Assembly (NCBI GenBank): GCA_036501625.1
Contig: DASXZY010000079.1
Coordinates: forward strand, 337,541 to 401,540
Length of the DNA: 64,000 nt
Direction: 5' to 3'
Origin: Palsa-1400 sp036501625
GTDB lineage: Bacteria > Verrucomicrobiota > Verrucomicrobiia > Limisphaerales > Palsa-1400
Shown here: positions 43,726 to 52,398 of the stretch, piece after piece
Numbering within the stretch: position 1 is the stretch's first letter
Layout of the letters: every line of letters starts with the position of its first letter
Notes under the pieces: generated by a model
What the model was told of the DNA's origin: nothing
Seen by the model: the letters and a program-made list of their open reading frames with translations, nothing else
Database searches by the model: none
Translations under genes and position numbers: made by a program

Positions 43726-44223
43726 TTAGTCCGCCGCCTGGATGGTGACGCTCTCCACGCCCATCCGTTTGTTGGGCCGGTCCTGGGGATGGGTCGGTGT
43801 GGTGGCGATTTTTTCCAGCACGTCGTCGCCTTTGATTAACTTCCCAAATGCGGTGTACTTCTTGTCCAGGAATTTGGCGTCGCCGTGACAAATAAAGAAC
43901 TGGCTCCCGGCTGAATCCGGGTCGTTCGAGCGGGCCATCGAGAGCACTCCGCGCGTGTGAGAGCGATCGTTGAATTCCGCCTTCACTTTGTGGCCGGGAC
44001 CGCCCGTCCCCCAGGACGATTCCTTGGAAGGGTCCTTCGTCAGCGGGTCGCCGCCTTGAATCATAAACTGCTTTATGACGCGATGGAAGCAAGTCCCGTC
44101 GTAAAATCCCTTGCGGGCAAGCGTTTTGAAGTTCTCGACCGTCTCGGGCGCGACCTCCGGCCAGAATTCAACGGTCATTTCGCCTTCGGTCGTCTTAATC
44201 ACAGCAATTTCCTTGTCCGGCAT
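43726..44223 (-). CDS. cytoplasmic peptidyl-prolyl isomerase (cyclophilin type)
   Basis: 165 aa, no signal peptide. Catalyses proline cis-trans isomerisation. The cyclophilin core has FHRVIKQFMIQGGD (catalytic Arg in FHRVI), FNDRSHTRGVLSMAR, SAGSQFFICHGDAKFLDKKYTAFGKLIKG. The loop that carries Trp in CypA has Leu-Asp here. It is a close tandem paralogue of the next gene (9-base gap), without its signal peptide. Both keep the unusual KIATTPTHPQDRP end. Confidence 0.94.
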   Translation of the reverse strand: MPDKEIAVIKTTEGEMTVEFWPEVAPETVENFKTLARKGFYDGTCFHRVIKQFMIQGGDPLTKDPSKESSWGTGGPGHKVKAEFNDRSHTRGVLSMARSNDPDSAGSQFFICHGDAKFLDKKYTAFGKLIKGDDVLEKIATTPTHPQDRPNKRMGVESVTIQAAD

Positions 44224-44232
44224 AGTTCCTCC

Positions 44233-44847
44233 TTATTTGACTGAACTCAGGGGGACGATCTTAATGCTGATGATGTCCATCCGTTTGTCCGGCCGGTCCT
44301 GGGGATGGGTCGGGGTAGTGGCGATTTTATCCAGCACGTCGTCGCCTTTGATGAGTTTTCCGAACGTGGTGTATTGGTGGTCCAATTGGGTTGGGCTGCC
44401 GTGGCAGATAAAGAATTGGCTGCCAGCCGAATTCGGATTAGAGGAACGGGCCATGGAAATGACGCCCCGCACATGCGAGTGATCGTTGAATTCCGCATCG
44501 ACACTGTAACCTGGCCCGCCCATGCCCCATTCAGATTCCTTGGCCGCGTCCTTCGTGTTCGGGTCGCCGCCTTGGATCATAAAACCTTTGATAACCCGGT
44601 GAAAACAGGTGCCATCGTAAAAGCCGGATTTGGCCAGCTTCTTAAAATTGGCGATGGTCTTCGGGGCGGCATCCGTCCAAAATTGCACCACCATGTCGCC
44701 TTCGGATGTTTTAATGACCGCGACTTCAGGATCATCCGCCTTGGCGGTTTGATTGGCGGGGTCGGCCGCAAAAACCGAAAGATTGCCGCACGCCAAGGCG
44801 AGGGCGATTCCCAACAAAGGAGACAAATAATTTTTCAAATATTTCAT
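44233..44847 (-). CDS. exported peptidyl-prolyl isomerase (cyclophilin type)
   Basis: 204 aa from the ATG at 44847, which begins a signal peptide (KYLKNYLSPLLGIALALACGNLSVFA); the frame extends to 44898. The catalytic domain is very similar to the neighbour at 43726 (FHRVIKGFMIQGGD, FNDHSHVRGVISMAR, SAGSQFFICHG). A 20-residue polar spacer links signal and domain. Folding of exported proteins in the periplasm is the probable job. It is the first gene of the four-gene run ending with SWIB. Confidence 0.94.
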   Translation of the reverse strand: MKYLKNYLSPLLGIALALACGNLSVFAADPANQTAKADDPEVAVIKTSEGDMVVQFWTDAAPKTIANFKKLAKSGFYDGTCFHRVIKGFMIQGGDPNTKDAAKESEWGMGGPGYSVDAEFNDHSHVRGVISMARSSNPNSAGSQFFICHGSPTQLDHQYTTFGKLIKGDDVLDKIATTPTHPQDRPDKRMDIISIKIVPLSSVK

Positions 44848-44922
44848 ATTGGTCCGCAATAGCATTTCGCGCACACAATACGGGAATATTTCCCTCACGC
44901 AAGCAATCTTAACTCAGCAATC

Positions 44923-45342
44923 TCAACTCATCGCAACAGGCGCCACGCCCCGCAACACGGACCGGACGGTATCCATCAATTCCCCCAAATCGAATGGCTT
45001 CAACAACACGGCCGCCAGCCCCAGCAACGGGTCGCAGGCAGGCCGCTCCCCCGCTACCATGACGATCGGCAAGTCCATCCGCGCGGCCCGCACATTTTGC
45101 GCCAGTTCAAGACCGGTGATGTGCGGCATGCACTGGTCGGTAATGAGCAGGTCATAGCTCTTTGACCGCAACGCCTCCCACGCGGCCCCGCCATCTTCAA
45201 CGGCTTCCACGTGATAGCCGGAGGCGCCCAGCAATTCGGTCAAAAGGAAACGTATGCAATACTCATCGTCCGCCACGAGAATGCGCGGGGACCGGCCCGG
45301 CGGACAGAGCAGAGGATTGCTGGCGCGCGATGTGTCATTCAT
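44923..45342 (-). CDS. single-domain response regulator
   Basis: 139 aa; M at 45342 or 45348 is preferred to the TTG at 45375. A lone receiver domain: ILVADDEYCIRFLL (acidic pair), DLLITDQCMPHITG (phospho-Asp), MVAGERP, and VLLKPFDLGEL (Lys). There is no output domain, so it acts by protein contact or as a phosphorelay step. No kinase is adjacent. It lies 59 bases downstream of the ABC ATPase that ends the ten-gene transport cluster, on the same strand, and may be part of that transcript. Confidence 0.88.
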   Translation of the reverse strand: MNDTSRASNPLLCPPGRSPRILVADDEYCIRFLLTELLGASGYHVEAVEDGGAAWEALRSKSYDLLITDQCMPHITGLELAQNVRAARMDLPIVMVAGERPACDPLLGLAAVLLKPFDLGELMDTVRSVLRGVAPVAMS

Positions 45343-45401
45343 CACCATACCATCGGCGGCTGGCCGCCCGCTCAATATGAGGTCTTTTCCCCATTCGGGA
45401 G

Positions 45402-46394
45402 TCAGCTTTCACTATCAGGCTGGGCGGCGCATTGTTCCTTGGTCAGCGTGGAAAAGGCGTTGGGATGCCGCAAGTCGGCGTTGAACGCGGCCACGTGCAG
45501 GCGGTGTTTTGGGTTAAACCCGCGGTCCAGAATATATTTGGTCAAATCCTTGAAAGCTTCCGTCTGTTTGACTTCCGTGGACATGGCATGCGGCTCGAGC
45601 GGAACGTCCATGATCACGCGCGAACCTTCCTGCTGTTCTGCCGGGAGATCGGACGTCCAGAATTGCGAGAGCACAATGACCCGCGTGCCCAGGAAGACGG
45701 CTTCCTCCAAATTATGCGTTACGAAGATAATGGTCTTCTTGTATTTCTCCCACAATTTGAGGATGAAGATTTGCAAATCCTCGCGCGTGCTTGCATCCAG
45801 CGCGCCATAAGATTCATCCATGCAAATCAGGTCCGGCATCCCGAACAGGTCAATTGTAATAAGCGTCTGGGCGATGGCCACGCGCTGCCGCATGCCGCCG
45901 GACAATTCCGGGGGATATTTGTTGCTCGCGTCGGACAGGCGCATGTCATCCAAATACTGGCGGGCCATCTCCCGCGCCTTTTTCCTCCATTCGCGCGAAA
46001 AGCGCTGGAACAGGCCCGACTGGAATTCCAATCCCAGCAGGATGTTCCGCAGCACAGTCAAATGTGGGGCCAGCCCATAATTCTGAAAAACCACCCCGCG
46101 CGTTCGATCCGGAAACGACGGCAGGCGCCCCAGCACCTCAAAGTGCGTCGCGCGCTGCACGATTTCCTGGCCGGTGAAAAGCTTCAGCAGCGTCGATTTG
46201 CCGCAGCCGGACGGGCCGACCAGCGAAACGAATTCCCCGCGGCTGACAACGAGGTCGATATCGTTGAGCACGGTGCGCGTCCGCCCCATCGCGGAGTCAA
46301 AGTAACCGTGATAGGCATCTTCAACATGGAGCGATTCTTTGCCGGTGATGGCGGGTTTTGGCCTGGGAATAAAATCCATGATGTCAATCCTCAC
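45402..46394 (-). CDS. ABC transporter ATPase, nitrate/taurine/urea-type (cluster gene 10)
   Basis: 330 aa. Walker A GPSGCGKST, Q-loop VVFQNYGLAP, signature LSGGMRQRVAIAQTL, Walker B LICMDESYGALDAS, H-loop FVTHNLEEA. The usual DEPFGALD is DESYGALD here, with Ser and Tyr for Pro and Phe. A 20-residue N-terminal extension and an 85-residue C-terminal tail (about 245-330) exceed the NrtD/SsuB core. It powers import with the permease encoded just upstream, with which it overlaps by 11 bases. Confidence 0.94.
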   Translation of the reverse strand: MRIDIMDFIPRPKPAITGKESLHVEDAYHGYFDSAMGRTRTVLNDIDLVVSRGEFVSLVGPSGCGKSTLLKLFTGQEIVQRATHFEVLGRLPSFPDRTRGVVFQNYGLAPHLTVLRNILLGLEFQSGLFQRFSREWRKKAREMARQYLDDMRLSDASNKYPPELSGGMRQRVAIAQTLITIDLFGMPDLICMDESYGALDASTREDLQIFILKLWEKYKKTIIFVTHNLEEAVFLGTRVIVLSQFWTSDLPAEQQEGSRVIMDVPLEPHAMSTEVKQTEAFKDLTKYILDRGFNPKHRLHVAAFNADLRHPNAFSTLTKEQCAAQPDSES

Positions 46395-47232
46395 ATTTCT
46401 GGTACCACCTGAAACACGGGAATTTCAAGATGCCTTGAAGCGCCAGGTCGCTCGCGTAGGCCAGCAGGGATATATAAATCACATACGGTATAATCAGCGC
46501 CATGTTCATGTATCGTTGCTGAAGATAAATCCGGTAGCCCAAGCCCTCTGTCGCGGCCACCGCTTCGGCCGCGATGACAAAAATCCACGCGGCCCCGAGC
46601 GAAACACGAATGAGGTCAATCAGCCGCGGCAGCATTTGCGGGGCGACAATTTTGTACATGACCTGGAATTGCGACGCCCCCAGCGTCAGCGCCTTGACGG
46701 TCAATTCGTCCGGCATCCGCTCGGCCATGCCCGCGATGGTGCGCATCATGGGAATGCCAATGCCAAAGGCGATCAGGAAAATCTTCGAGCTTTCTCCCAC
46801 GCCCAGCGCGACCAGCACAATGACCAGCAGCGCCAGCGGATTGACGTTGGACAACCCCGTCACCATCGGCCCCAGCAGCGCCCGGAAGCCGGGAAACATC
46901 CCCATAAAGATGCCAATGAAGTAGCTCGCCGCCGCCGCGATTCCGATGCCCAACCCCAGCCGCTTTAAACTGGCTTTGGTGTCCCCCCAGAACAGGTTTT
47001 TCCCGGAACGCTTGTCAGGCACGGTGATGATCGTCGTCATCTGCCCGTACATTTGATGCAGCGAGGGCATCAGCTTGTCATCCGGATTGACTTTGTGGCG
47101 CGCCTGGGATGCCACGATGTATAACCCGACCAAAAGCGCTATCGGCAGCACGCCAAGAACGCGCCCAAACACCATTCCCGGCCGCGCGTGCAGGCCAAAA
47201 AACCGGGGAACACTTCGATTGATAACGGTCAT
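46384..47232 (-). CDS. ABC transporter permease, nitrate/taurine type (cluster gene 9)
   Basis: 282-aa inner-membrane protein with six predicted helices. The EAA loop is visible: VKALTLGASQFQVMYKIVAPQMLPRLIDLIRVSLGAAW. The periplasmic loop between helix 1 and 2 (about 45-90: HKVNPDDKLMPSLHQMYGQMTTII) is rather long, as in the putative urea-type transporters. It forms the channel for the substrate delivered by the binding protein encoded 9 bases upstream. Confidence 0.93.
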   Translation of the reverse strand: MTVINRSVPRFFGLHARPGMVFGRVLGVLPIALLVGLYIVASQARHKVNPDDKLMPSLHQMYGQMTTIITVPDKRSGKNLFWGDTKASLKRLGLGIGIAAAASYFIGIFMGMFPGFRALLGPMVTGLSNVNPLALLVIVLVALGVGESSKIFLIAFGIGIPMMRTIAGMAERMPDELTVKALTLGASQFQVMYKIVAPQMLPRLIDLIRVSLGAAWIFVIAAEAVAATEGLGYRIYLQQRYMNMALIIPYVIYISLLAYASDLALQGILKFPCFRWYQKCED

Positions 47233-47241
47233 GCTGGCCTG

Positions 47242-48303
47242 TTAAAGCGTGCCGGCCGCCGCCGCTTTCACGAATTCGCTGGTATAATGGATTTTGACGT
47301 TCTTGGCGTCCCCCACAATTTTCCCATCAGGCAACTGGATGCCGATGAAATCCGCCGATTGAGCGCCCTGCCCCAGCAGGCCGTGGTCAAAACAAAAACC
47401 GGCCACAGTCTTGGCGGTCTTTTCCAGGACCGCGCTTTCGATAAACGTAATGCCATCCTTCGGCGTGTAGAACATGCGGGTCGTCCGCAGTTGCGCCTTG
47501 AATTCAGGCACCGTGCCGCCCGCGAATTTCGCCATCGCCTCAACAGCTTCGTCCGCCTGCTTCCCCTGGCCGGACATTACGGCCATCGCCTCATACCAGG
47601 CGCCGACAAGGGCTTTCTTGACATTCGCGGGCGCGTCGTGCCGCGTCACCATCAGGTCCTGGATTTCTCCGGGAATTTTCGAGGAGTCAAACACCAGCGT
47701 GGCCTTGGGCAGATTGCGCACCTGCATGAGAATGGGATTCCAAGTGACGGTCGCCCCGTGCGCGCCGGAACTGGCGAAGGTGGCGCCGATATTGGCGTCA
47801 GACGTGTTGACTTCCGTCACGTCGGCATCGTGCAAGCCTCCGGTTTTGAGCGCCTGCGAAAGCAGGTAGGAGGAAACGGAATCTTTGACGATCAGCACCT
47901 GCCGCCCTTTGACGTCCTGAATGGATTTGCCGTTGAAAAGGACCAGCCCGTCATTGCCGTCGGAGTAATCGCCGACGACCAGCACGTCGGAATCAATGCC
48001 GCCCGCGGCCGGCATATCCAGCGTGTCCATGATCGTCATCGCGCAACCGACGGCCGCGCCGGAAGTGTATTGGTTGATGCTAGTGACGTAATCGTTGATC
48101 AAATCGATTTCAATTTTGACTCCGTATTTGTCCGCCCATTTTTTCATGATGCCGGAATCGGAGATGTACTGCCACGGCTCCCAGCCCGTGTAATGAGACC
48201 AAAGGTAGCGGTAGGTTTTTTGATCCTCCGCGCCTGCCCTGAGCGGAAGCAGGGCCGCGCCCGCCAACGCGAGAAGTGCGGTGAGTGTTTTCCATGATTT
48301 CAT
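47242..48303 (-). CDS. ABC transporter substrate-binding protein, putative urea/amide type (cluster gene 8)
   Basis: 353 aa with signal peptide (KSWKTLTALLALAGAALLPLRAGA). The sequence YLWSHYTGWEPWQYISDSGIMKKWADKYG and the INQYTSGAAVGCAMTIMDTLDMPAAGGIDSDVLVVGDYSDGNDG stretch match the NrtA-like group named for urea-carboxylase-linked (putative urea) transporters; I recall the family name from memory. The real ligand is unknown, as no urea carboxylase or urease lies here. It works with the permease and ATPase that follow (gaps 9 and -11). Confidence 0.9.
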   Translation of the reverse strand: MKSWKTLTALLALAGAALLPLRAGAEDQKTYRYLWSHYTGWEPWQYISDSGIMKKWADKYGVKIEIDLINDYVTSINQYTSGAAVGCAMTIMDTLDMPAAGGIDSDVLVVGDYSDGNDGLVLFNGKSIQDVKGRQVLIVKDSVSSYLLSQALKTGGLHDADVTEVNTSDANIGATFASSGAHGATVTWNPILMQVRNLPKATLVFDSSKIPGEIQDLMVTRHDAPANVKKALVGAWYEAMAVMSGQGKQADEAVEAMAKFAGGTVPEFKAQLRTTRMFYTPKDGITFIESAVLEKTAKTVAGFCFDHGLLGQGAQSADFIGIQLPDGKIVGDAKNVKIHYTSEFVKAAAAGTL

Positions 48304-48322
48304 AATCGGTTGCGTCTTTCGT

Positions 48323-49612
48323 TTAATTGTTTTTCTTGCCCGTGGCCGTCAAATCCTGGTCCAAATTCAGAGTGATGGCGGCTTTGTTGCCTCGCTCCAT
48401 TCTGACCATTGCTGCCTCGCCCATGGCGGTCAGCGAATTGCGCTCCCTAATGGCGTTGCCCATCTGCTCGAGCGCGCGCTGGCGGAAGTTATCGACGTCA
48501 TCCAGCGCCTTGATGGCGTCCTTCATGGCCTGGGCCAGCCCGGCGTCGGAGAGTTGCGCGGAGGCCGCTTGCTTGTGAATCTCAATGCCTTGGGTAGCCA
48601 GCAATTTCGCGTTAAATGCGATGGAACGGTTGCCGATGTCATCCAGCGCCTGGATTTTATTGAGCACGATCTTTTGATTCGCCAGCGCCTGGGCGGCCGT
48701 GATGCCGATGATCAGCGCTGGATAGGTCACGTTCTTGCACCGGTTGACGCCGCGGACGAGTTCCTTGTTGTTTTCGATCAACACTTCAAACATCAGCACG
48801 CCCTGCTGGTTCACGACCAATTGCTGCTGAAGATCGGTAATCCGCTGGCGGAGGCGAAAGATCAGTTTGGTGTTGATGTACTTGGCCTCGTCGCTGGCCG
48901 GATCGTATTTGGCCGCTTCCGCGCATAGTTTCTCGTCGATCAATTGGCAGGTGGCGATGTAGCGCATCAAATCGCGCGTGGCCTGCCGCATAATGACCTG
49001 CTCATCGCGCAGCGTTTCGATGTCGCGCACCAATTGCTGGCGGCTGACTTCGACGGAATCGAAAAGGGCCTCAATCACTTTGCCCGACGACTCGAACTTG
49101 GTGAAATAGCGGTTCAACTTGTGGCCGATGCCGGGAATGTGGCTGGCCAGCCGCCCCGCCCAGCCGGCGTCAAAATTAAATCGCGAGGGATCGATCTCAT
49201 CGAATTGCACTTTCAAATTGGTCAGGGCGTCGGCGATCCCCTGCCCCTCGCCGCCGCCGATTTGCCCGAGGCGCTTGAGCGGCTGCTGCAAAAGCTGGTT
49301 CGCGCTGGCCGCCTTGCGCTGCTGCACCACGCCCAGGTTCTCGACCGAGACGCCGGCTTGCTCCTGCGCTTCCGCGTCGTCCGCCGGGACTTTCAGCAAT
49401 TTGCCGACAAATTCATTGGCCTGCCGGTCCAGTTCGGGGTCCACTTTTTTCTGTTTGACGGCGCTGGCAATCTCCTCCGGCCCCAGCAGGCCGAGATCGT
49501 TTTTCAATTTGCCCGGGTCGGCGATTTGCGGCGCCGCTTCTCTCAGGGCGGTTTGCTGCTGCCCCAATAAACCGAGGTTTTGGGTGGGGGCCGCTTGTAA
49601 TTGTTCCGGCAT
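48323..49612 (-). CDS. TelA-family (toxic anion resistance) protein (cluster gene 7)
   Basis: 429-aa soluble, largely helical protein. The TelA (PF05816-like) core covers about 130-410: FDSVEVSRQQLVRDIETLRDEQ, LIFRLRQRITDLQQQLVVNQQGVLMFEVLIENNKELVRGVNRCKNVTYPALIIG are strongly TelA-like. The first 90 residues are Gln/Ala-rich and low-complexity. The C-terminal tail AITLNLDQDL recurs as AITLEQDL in the upstream XpaC-like gene. TelA proteins are linked to tellurite/toxic-anion and stress operons with XpaC; the mechanism is unknown. Gap of 19 bases to the SBP gene. Confidence 0.92.
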   Translation of the reverse strand: MPEQLQAAPTQNLGLLGQQQTALREAAPQIADPGKLKNDLGLLGPEEIASAVKQKKVDPELDRQANEFVGKLLKVPADDAEAQEQAGVSVENLGVVQQRKAASANQLLQQPLKRLGQIGGGEGQGIADALTNLKVQFDEIDPSRFNFDAGWAGRLASHIPGIGHKLNRYFTKFESSGKVIEALFDSVEVSRQQLVRDIETLRDEQVIMRQATRDLMRYIATCQLIDEKLCAEAAKYDPASDEAKYINTKLIFRLRQRITDLQQQLVVNQQGVLMFEVLIENNKELVRGVNRCKNVTYPALIIGITAAQALANQKIVLNKIQALDDIGNRSIAFNAKLLATQGIEIHKQAASAQLSDAGLAQAMKDAIKALDDVDNFRQRALEQMGNAIRERNSLTAMGEAAMVRMERGNKAAITLNLDQDLTATGKKNN

Positions 49613-49636
49613 AAACAGTGTTCCTTTCTTTGTGTT

Positions 49637-50500
49637 TTATCTTTTGAGGTCTTGTTCCAGCGTGATCGCCGGAACCTGTCGGTTATTCGCGCGTGTGATC
49701 ATTTGATCGAGCAGGCCCATGGCCTCGCCCATGATTTCCCGCGGCGTCTGCGAGGCGGACCGGTCTTTAATTCGGATGGCCGCGTTGCCCGCCTTGTCCA
49801 TCGTGGTCAGGGCTTCTTCGTTGGCTGCCAGCAATTCATCGACTTCCTGGAGGGTTTGGTCAAAAATTCCAGCCTGCTCGCGCAATGCTTTAAGACTAAT
49901 CTCATCGGCATTGGAGCGTTTCGGCTTGGCTTCCAACGCGGCGATGCGCGCGGCGATGTCCGGCCGGTCCATGTCTTCTGTGTTGAGCAGCAGCACGACC
50001 GCGCGCTCCAGATTTTCCAGGCCGGACTTGTAGACCTGTTCCGCCGTTCCCACGACTCTGGAGAACGTCAATTCATTTTCCGACAGCACCCGGCGGAAGA
50101 CGGCCACGAGATTCTGAAACTTGTCCTCGAATTGCGCGACTTGCGCCTGTCCCTCTTTGCAGCCCAGCTTCTGGAGGTCGGCCGCCAGTTCCGCGGATTT
50201 TTGCTGTTTCAATTTCTCGAAGGCAGCGTGCAGTTGCGCGTAGTGCTCCTGCATATATTGGTCCTGTTTGCCGAAAAATCGGTAGGCCCAATTGGCCATT
50301 CCCAATCCCGCCCCTCCCACCGCGATGGCCGCCACCGCCGGCGCCGACGCCAGCCCAAAAAGCCCCAAGCCGACCGCCGCCGCCGCCCCAAAAGCCGGAG
50401 GCCACAACGTCAGCGGATGCTGGACGAGGTCCAAAAGAGCCGCCCTGCGCGCGGCCTTTTCGCTGAAATCCAGCGTTGAGCTACCCGTGCCGCTTTTCAT
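49637..50500 (-). CDS. XpaC-like membrane coiled-coil protein (cluster gene 6)
   Basis: 287 aa. Two hydrophobic segments (about 30-75: LTLWPPAFGAAAAVGLGLFGL and SAPAVAAIAVGGAGLGMANW) anchor it; the rest is a long alpha-helical/coiled-coil domain. The layout (two N-terminal helices, then a cytoplasmic coiled coil, next to telA) is the layout of XpaC in Bacillus-like xpaC-telA pairs. The sequence match is weak, so the name is an analogy. The C-terminal AITLEQDLKR matches the end of the TelA protein (AITLNLDQDL). Preceded by a 238-base gap that holds a MITE-like element. Confidence 0.72.
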   Translation of the reverse strand: MKSGTGSSTLDFSEKAARRAALLDLVQHPLTLWPPAFGAAAAVGLGLFGLASAPAVAAIAVGGAGLGMANWAYRFFGKQDQYMQEHYAQLHAAFEKLKQQKSAELAADLQKLGCKEGQAQVAQFEDKFQNLVAVFRRVLSENELTFSRVVGTAEQVYKSGLENLERAVVLLLNTEDMDRPDIAARIAALEAKPKRSNADEISLKALREQAGIFDQTLQEVDELLAANEEALTTMDKAGNAAIRIKDRSASQTPREIMGEAMGLLDQMITRANNRQVPAITLEQDLKR

Positions 50501-50576
50501 AATCGTTCATGGACAGCTTTTGATTCATTTATTCCCGCGCGCGCCCGGTTTGGCAAGCCAGAATGGACCTCAGAGC

Positions 50577-50735
50577 CGTGTTTTGAAACCCGCTTGGGCC
50601 AGGGATTGCGAGCGCGGCGGGCTGGATGGCAAGCCGCAGCGAGGGAGCATATTCGAGAGAAATCCGCGGCCGAGAAGCAGCGCCGCCAGCCGGGCCGCCC
50701 CGCCGCAAGACCGGCCAGGATATTTTCAAAACACG
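50577..50735. mobile_element. MITE-like palindromic element (about 160 bp)
   Basis: CGTGTTTTGAAA at 50577-50588 and its perfect reverse complement TTTCAAAACACG at 50724-50735 flank a GC-rich core without a gene. The similarity extends outward by AGAGC with one extra base on the left side, giving ends of about 16-17 bp. The element begins at the stop codon of the AAA+ gene and lies in the only large gap of the cluster. A chance 82-codon frame inside (50497-50742, minus) is a reading of the repeat. Confidence 0.6.
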
Positions 50736-50738
50736 CTC

Positions 50739-52394
50739 TCATATTTGCGCCTGTTTCAATTTCTTGACTTCGCGCACGCTGTCGGCGAAATCGTGCGTGA
50801 AATCGCGCAAGGCCTCCACGTGATCGGACGCGAAACTCTGCCGATAGACGCTCTCCACAGCCGCCACGACATCCTCCAGGCGAACCCCTTCGCTGGCCTG
50901 CGGTTTGGCCAGTTCCCGTTCCAAGGCCAGCCGTTTGGCTTCCTCCACCATCACTGGAATCATCGCGCCGCTGACAATATCCGCCAGCGTAAAATAAACC
51001 GTCGTCACCGCGCCCTCGGCGGCTTCGCGCTGAATTTCATAAATGACACGCTTCGGCGAAAACAATTCCTCCGTGAACGCATCGGCCAATTTCCCGATCG
51101 TCGCCGTTTGGGAAACCGGCACGCGGCTCATGTTCTTGACAAATATCTCCCGCGCCGCCTTTCGATCCGGCCGGCCGATGCGCAATTTCACATCAATCCG
51201 CCCTTCGCGAATAGCCGCGTAATCGAGCGATTCCGGTTTGTTGGTGGCGATAATGACCAGCGCGCCCGATTGCCGCACGCCCTGCATCTCTGCCAGGAAC
51301 GCGGGCACAATTGTGCGCAACACATCGCTGCTGATGCCCGAATCCCGCTTGGCCAGGATGGACTCCGCCTCATCCAGAAAAATCACGGGGCGGAGGCCGG
51401 TTTTCTGGAAAAACTTCCGCGCGCGCGCGAACACATGGCGAATGGTCGCTTCCGGCACGCCGACGTATTTGTCCAAAATCTCCGGCCCGGAAACCAGGAT
51501 GAATCCTTGAGAGGCCCTCGCGCCTTTGGCCGCGCACGCCGCCGTGATGGACGCGTAAATCGCCTTGCCGAACATGGTCTTGCTGCATCCCGGCGGCCCG
51601 TAGAGCAGCACGCCCGCGGGCGGTTTCTTTCCAAAGAATTGATAGTGGCCGGGATGAAGCGCGGGCTTTTCCAGCGCATCCATGAAACGATTCTTGGCTT
51701 CTTCCTGCCCGCAAATGTCGTCCCAGGCGACCGGCTCCGTTTGGTCCACCGAGAATGAATCGTCCTCCAGCCCAAAATTGCCGATGATGACCGTCCCGGT
51801 CGAGTCAAGCACGACTTTGCCGCTCGGCTCAAGCTGGCCCGCGAACTTCCCCGCGAAGACCGTCTTGCGGTTGCCCTGGAAATCCACCAGCGCCATGTCC
51901 CCATCCAAAGACTGCGCCACGAACGCCACGCTGCCTGACGCCGCCCCCTGCTCCACCCCGGCCACCGCCAGCGGATCGCGCGCGAGCTTGAGCATGTCGC
52001 CGGGCTGCACGTCGAATCCATCGACCGGAAACTCCAGCCATTGGCCGCCGAAGCTGACCACGGCGAATTTTTCGTTCTCCGCCTCCGCCAATTCCAAATC
52101 GCACGCGCCGTCCGCCGCCAGCGGCAATCCTATCCGGTAGCGATTTTTGTAACCCGACGGAAACAGCACGTAGGCCCAGCCCACTTCGTCGTCTTTCATG
52201 CCGATGACCTCGCCCACCCCCTCGGCGCCCGGCTGCAAGCCAAAGTACTTGCTGTCCTTTTTAATTTTTACCAGGGCGCCTTTGCGTCCCAACCGTTCGG
52301 CCGAGGACAGCGGTTTTCGCGAGGCCACACGGATGACGGTGGCCAGGCTCAGCGGATACACCGTCTTTCCGCCGTTTGTTTCTGTGGTTGTCAT
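50739..52394 (-). CDS. Cdc48-like AAA+ ATPase (cluster gene 5)
   Basis: 551 aa from the ATG at 52394, 4 bases after the upstream gene; the open frame reaches 52751 but only as a shadow of that gene. Residues about 1-210 form a beta-rich N-domain without a recognised fold (EEPVAWDDICGQ begins the ATPase). AAA+ core: Walker A LLYGPPGCSKT at about 262, Walker B VIFLDEAES at about 336, sensor/Arg-finger region REGRIDVKLRIGRPDRKAA. GPPGCSKT (Ser for Gly) is the Cdc48/Spata5-type variant. A helical tail (about 460-551) follows. It may remodel proteins of the cluster; substrate unknown. Confidence 0.9.
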   Translation of the reverse strand: MTTTETNGGKTVYPLSLATVIRVASRKPLSSAERLGRKGALVKIKKDSKYFGLQPGAEGVGEVIGMKDDEVGWAYVLFPSGYKNRYRIGLPLAADGACDLELAEAENEKFAVVSFGGQWLEFPVDGFDVQPGDMLKLARDPLAVAGVEQGAASGSVAFVAQSLDGDMALVDFQGNRKTVFAGKFAGQLEPSGKVVLDSTGTVIIGNFGLEDDSFSVDQTEPVAWDDICGQEEAKNRFMDALEKPALHPGHYQFFGKKPPAGVLLYGPPGCSKTMFGKAIYASITAACAAKGARASQGFILVSGPEILDKYVGVPEATIRHVFARARKFFQKTGLRPVIFLDEAESILAKRDSGISSDVLRTIVPAFLAEMQGVRQSGALVIIATNKPESLDYAAIREGRIDVKLRIGRPDRKAAREIFVKNMSRVPVSQTATIGKLADAFTEELFSPKRVIYEIQREAAEGAVTTVYFTLADIVSGAMIPVMVEEAKRLALERELAKPQASEGVRLEDVVAAVESVYRQSFASDHVEALRDFTHDFADSVREVKKLKQAQI

Positions 52395-52398
52395 GGGG

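Noticed and set aside
50497..50742. 82-codon frame on the minus strand in the cluster gap
   Set aside because: It spans the inverted-repeat element from end to end; it is a reading of the repeat and not a conserved protein as far as I can tell.
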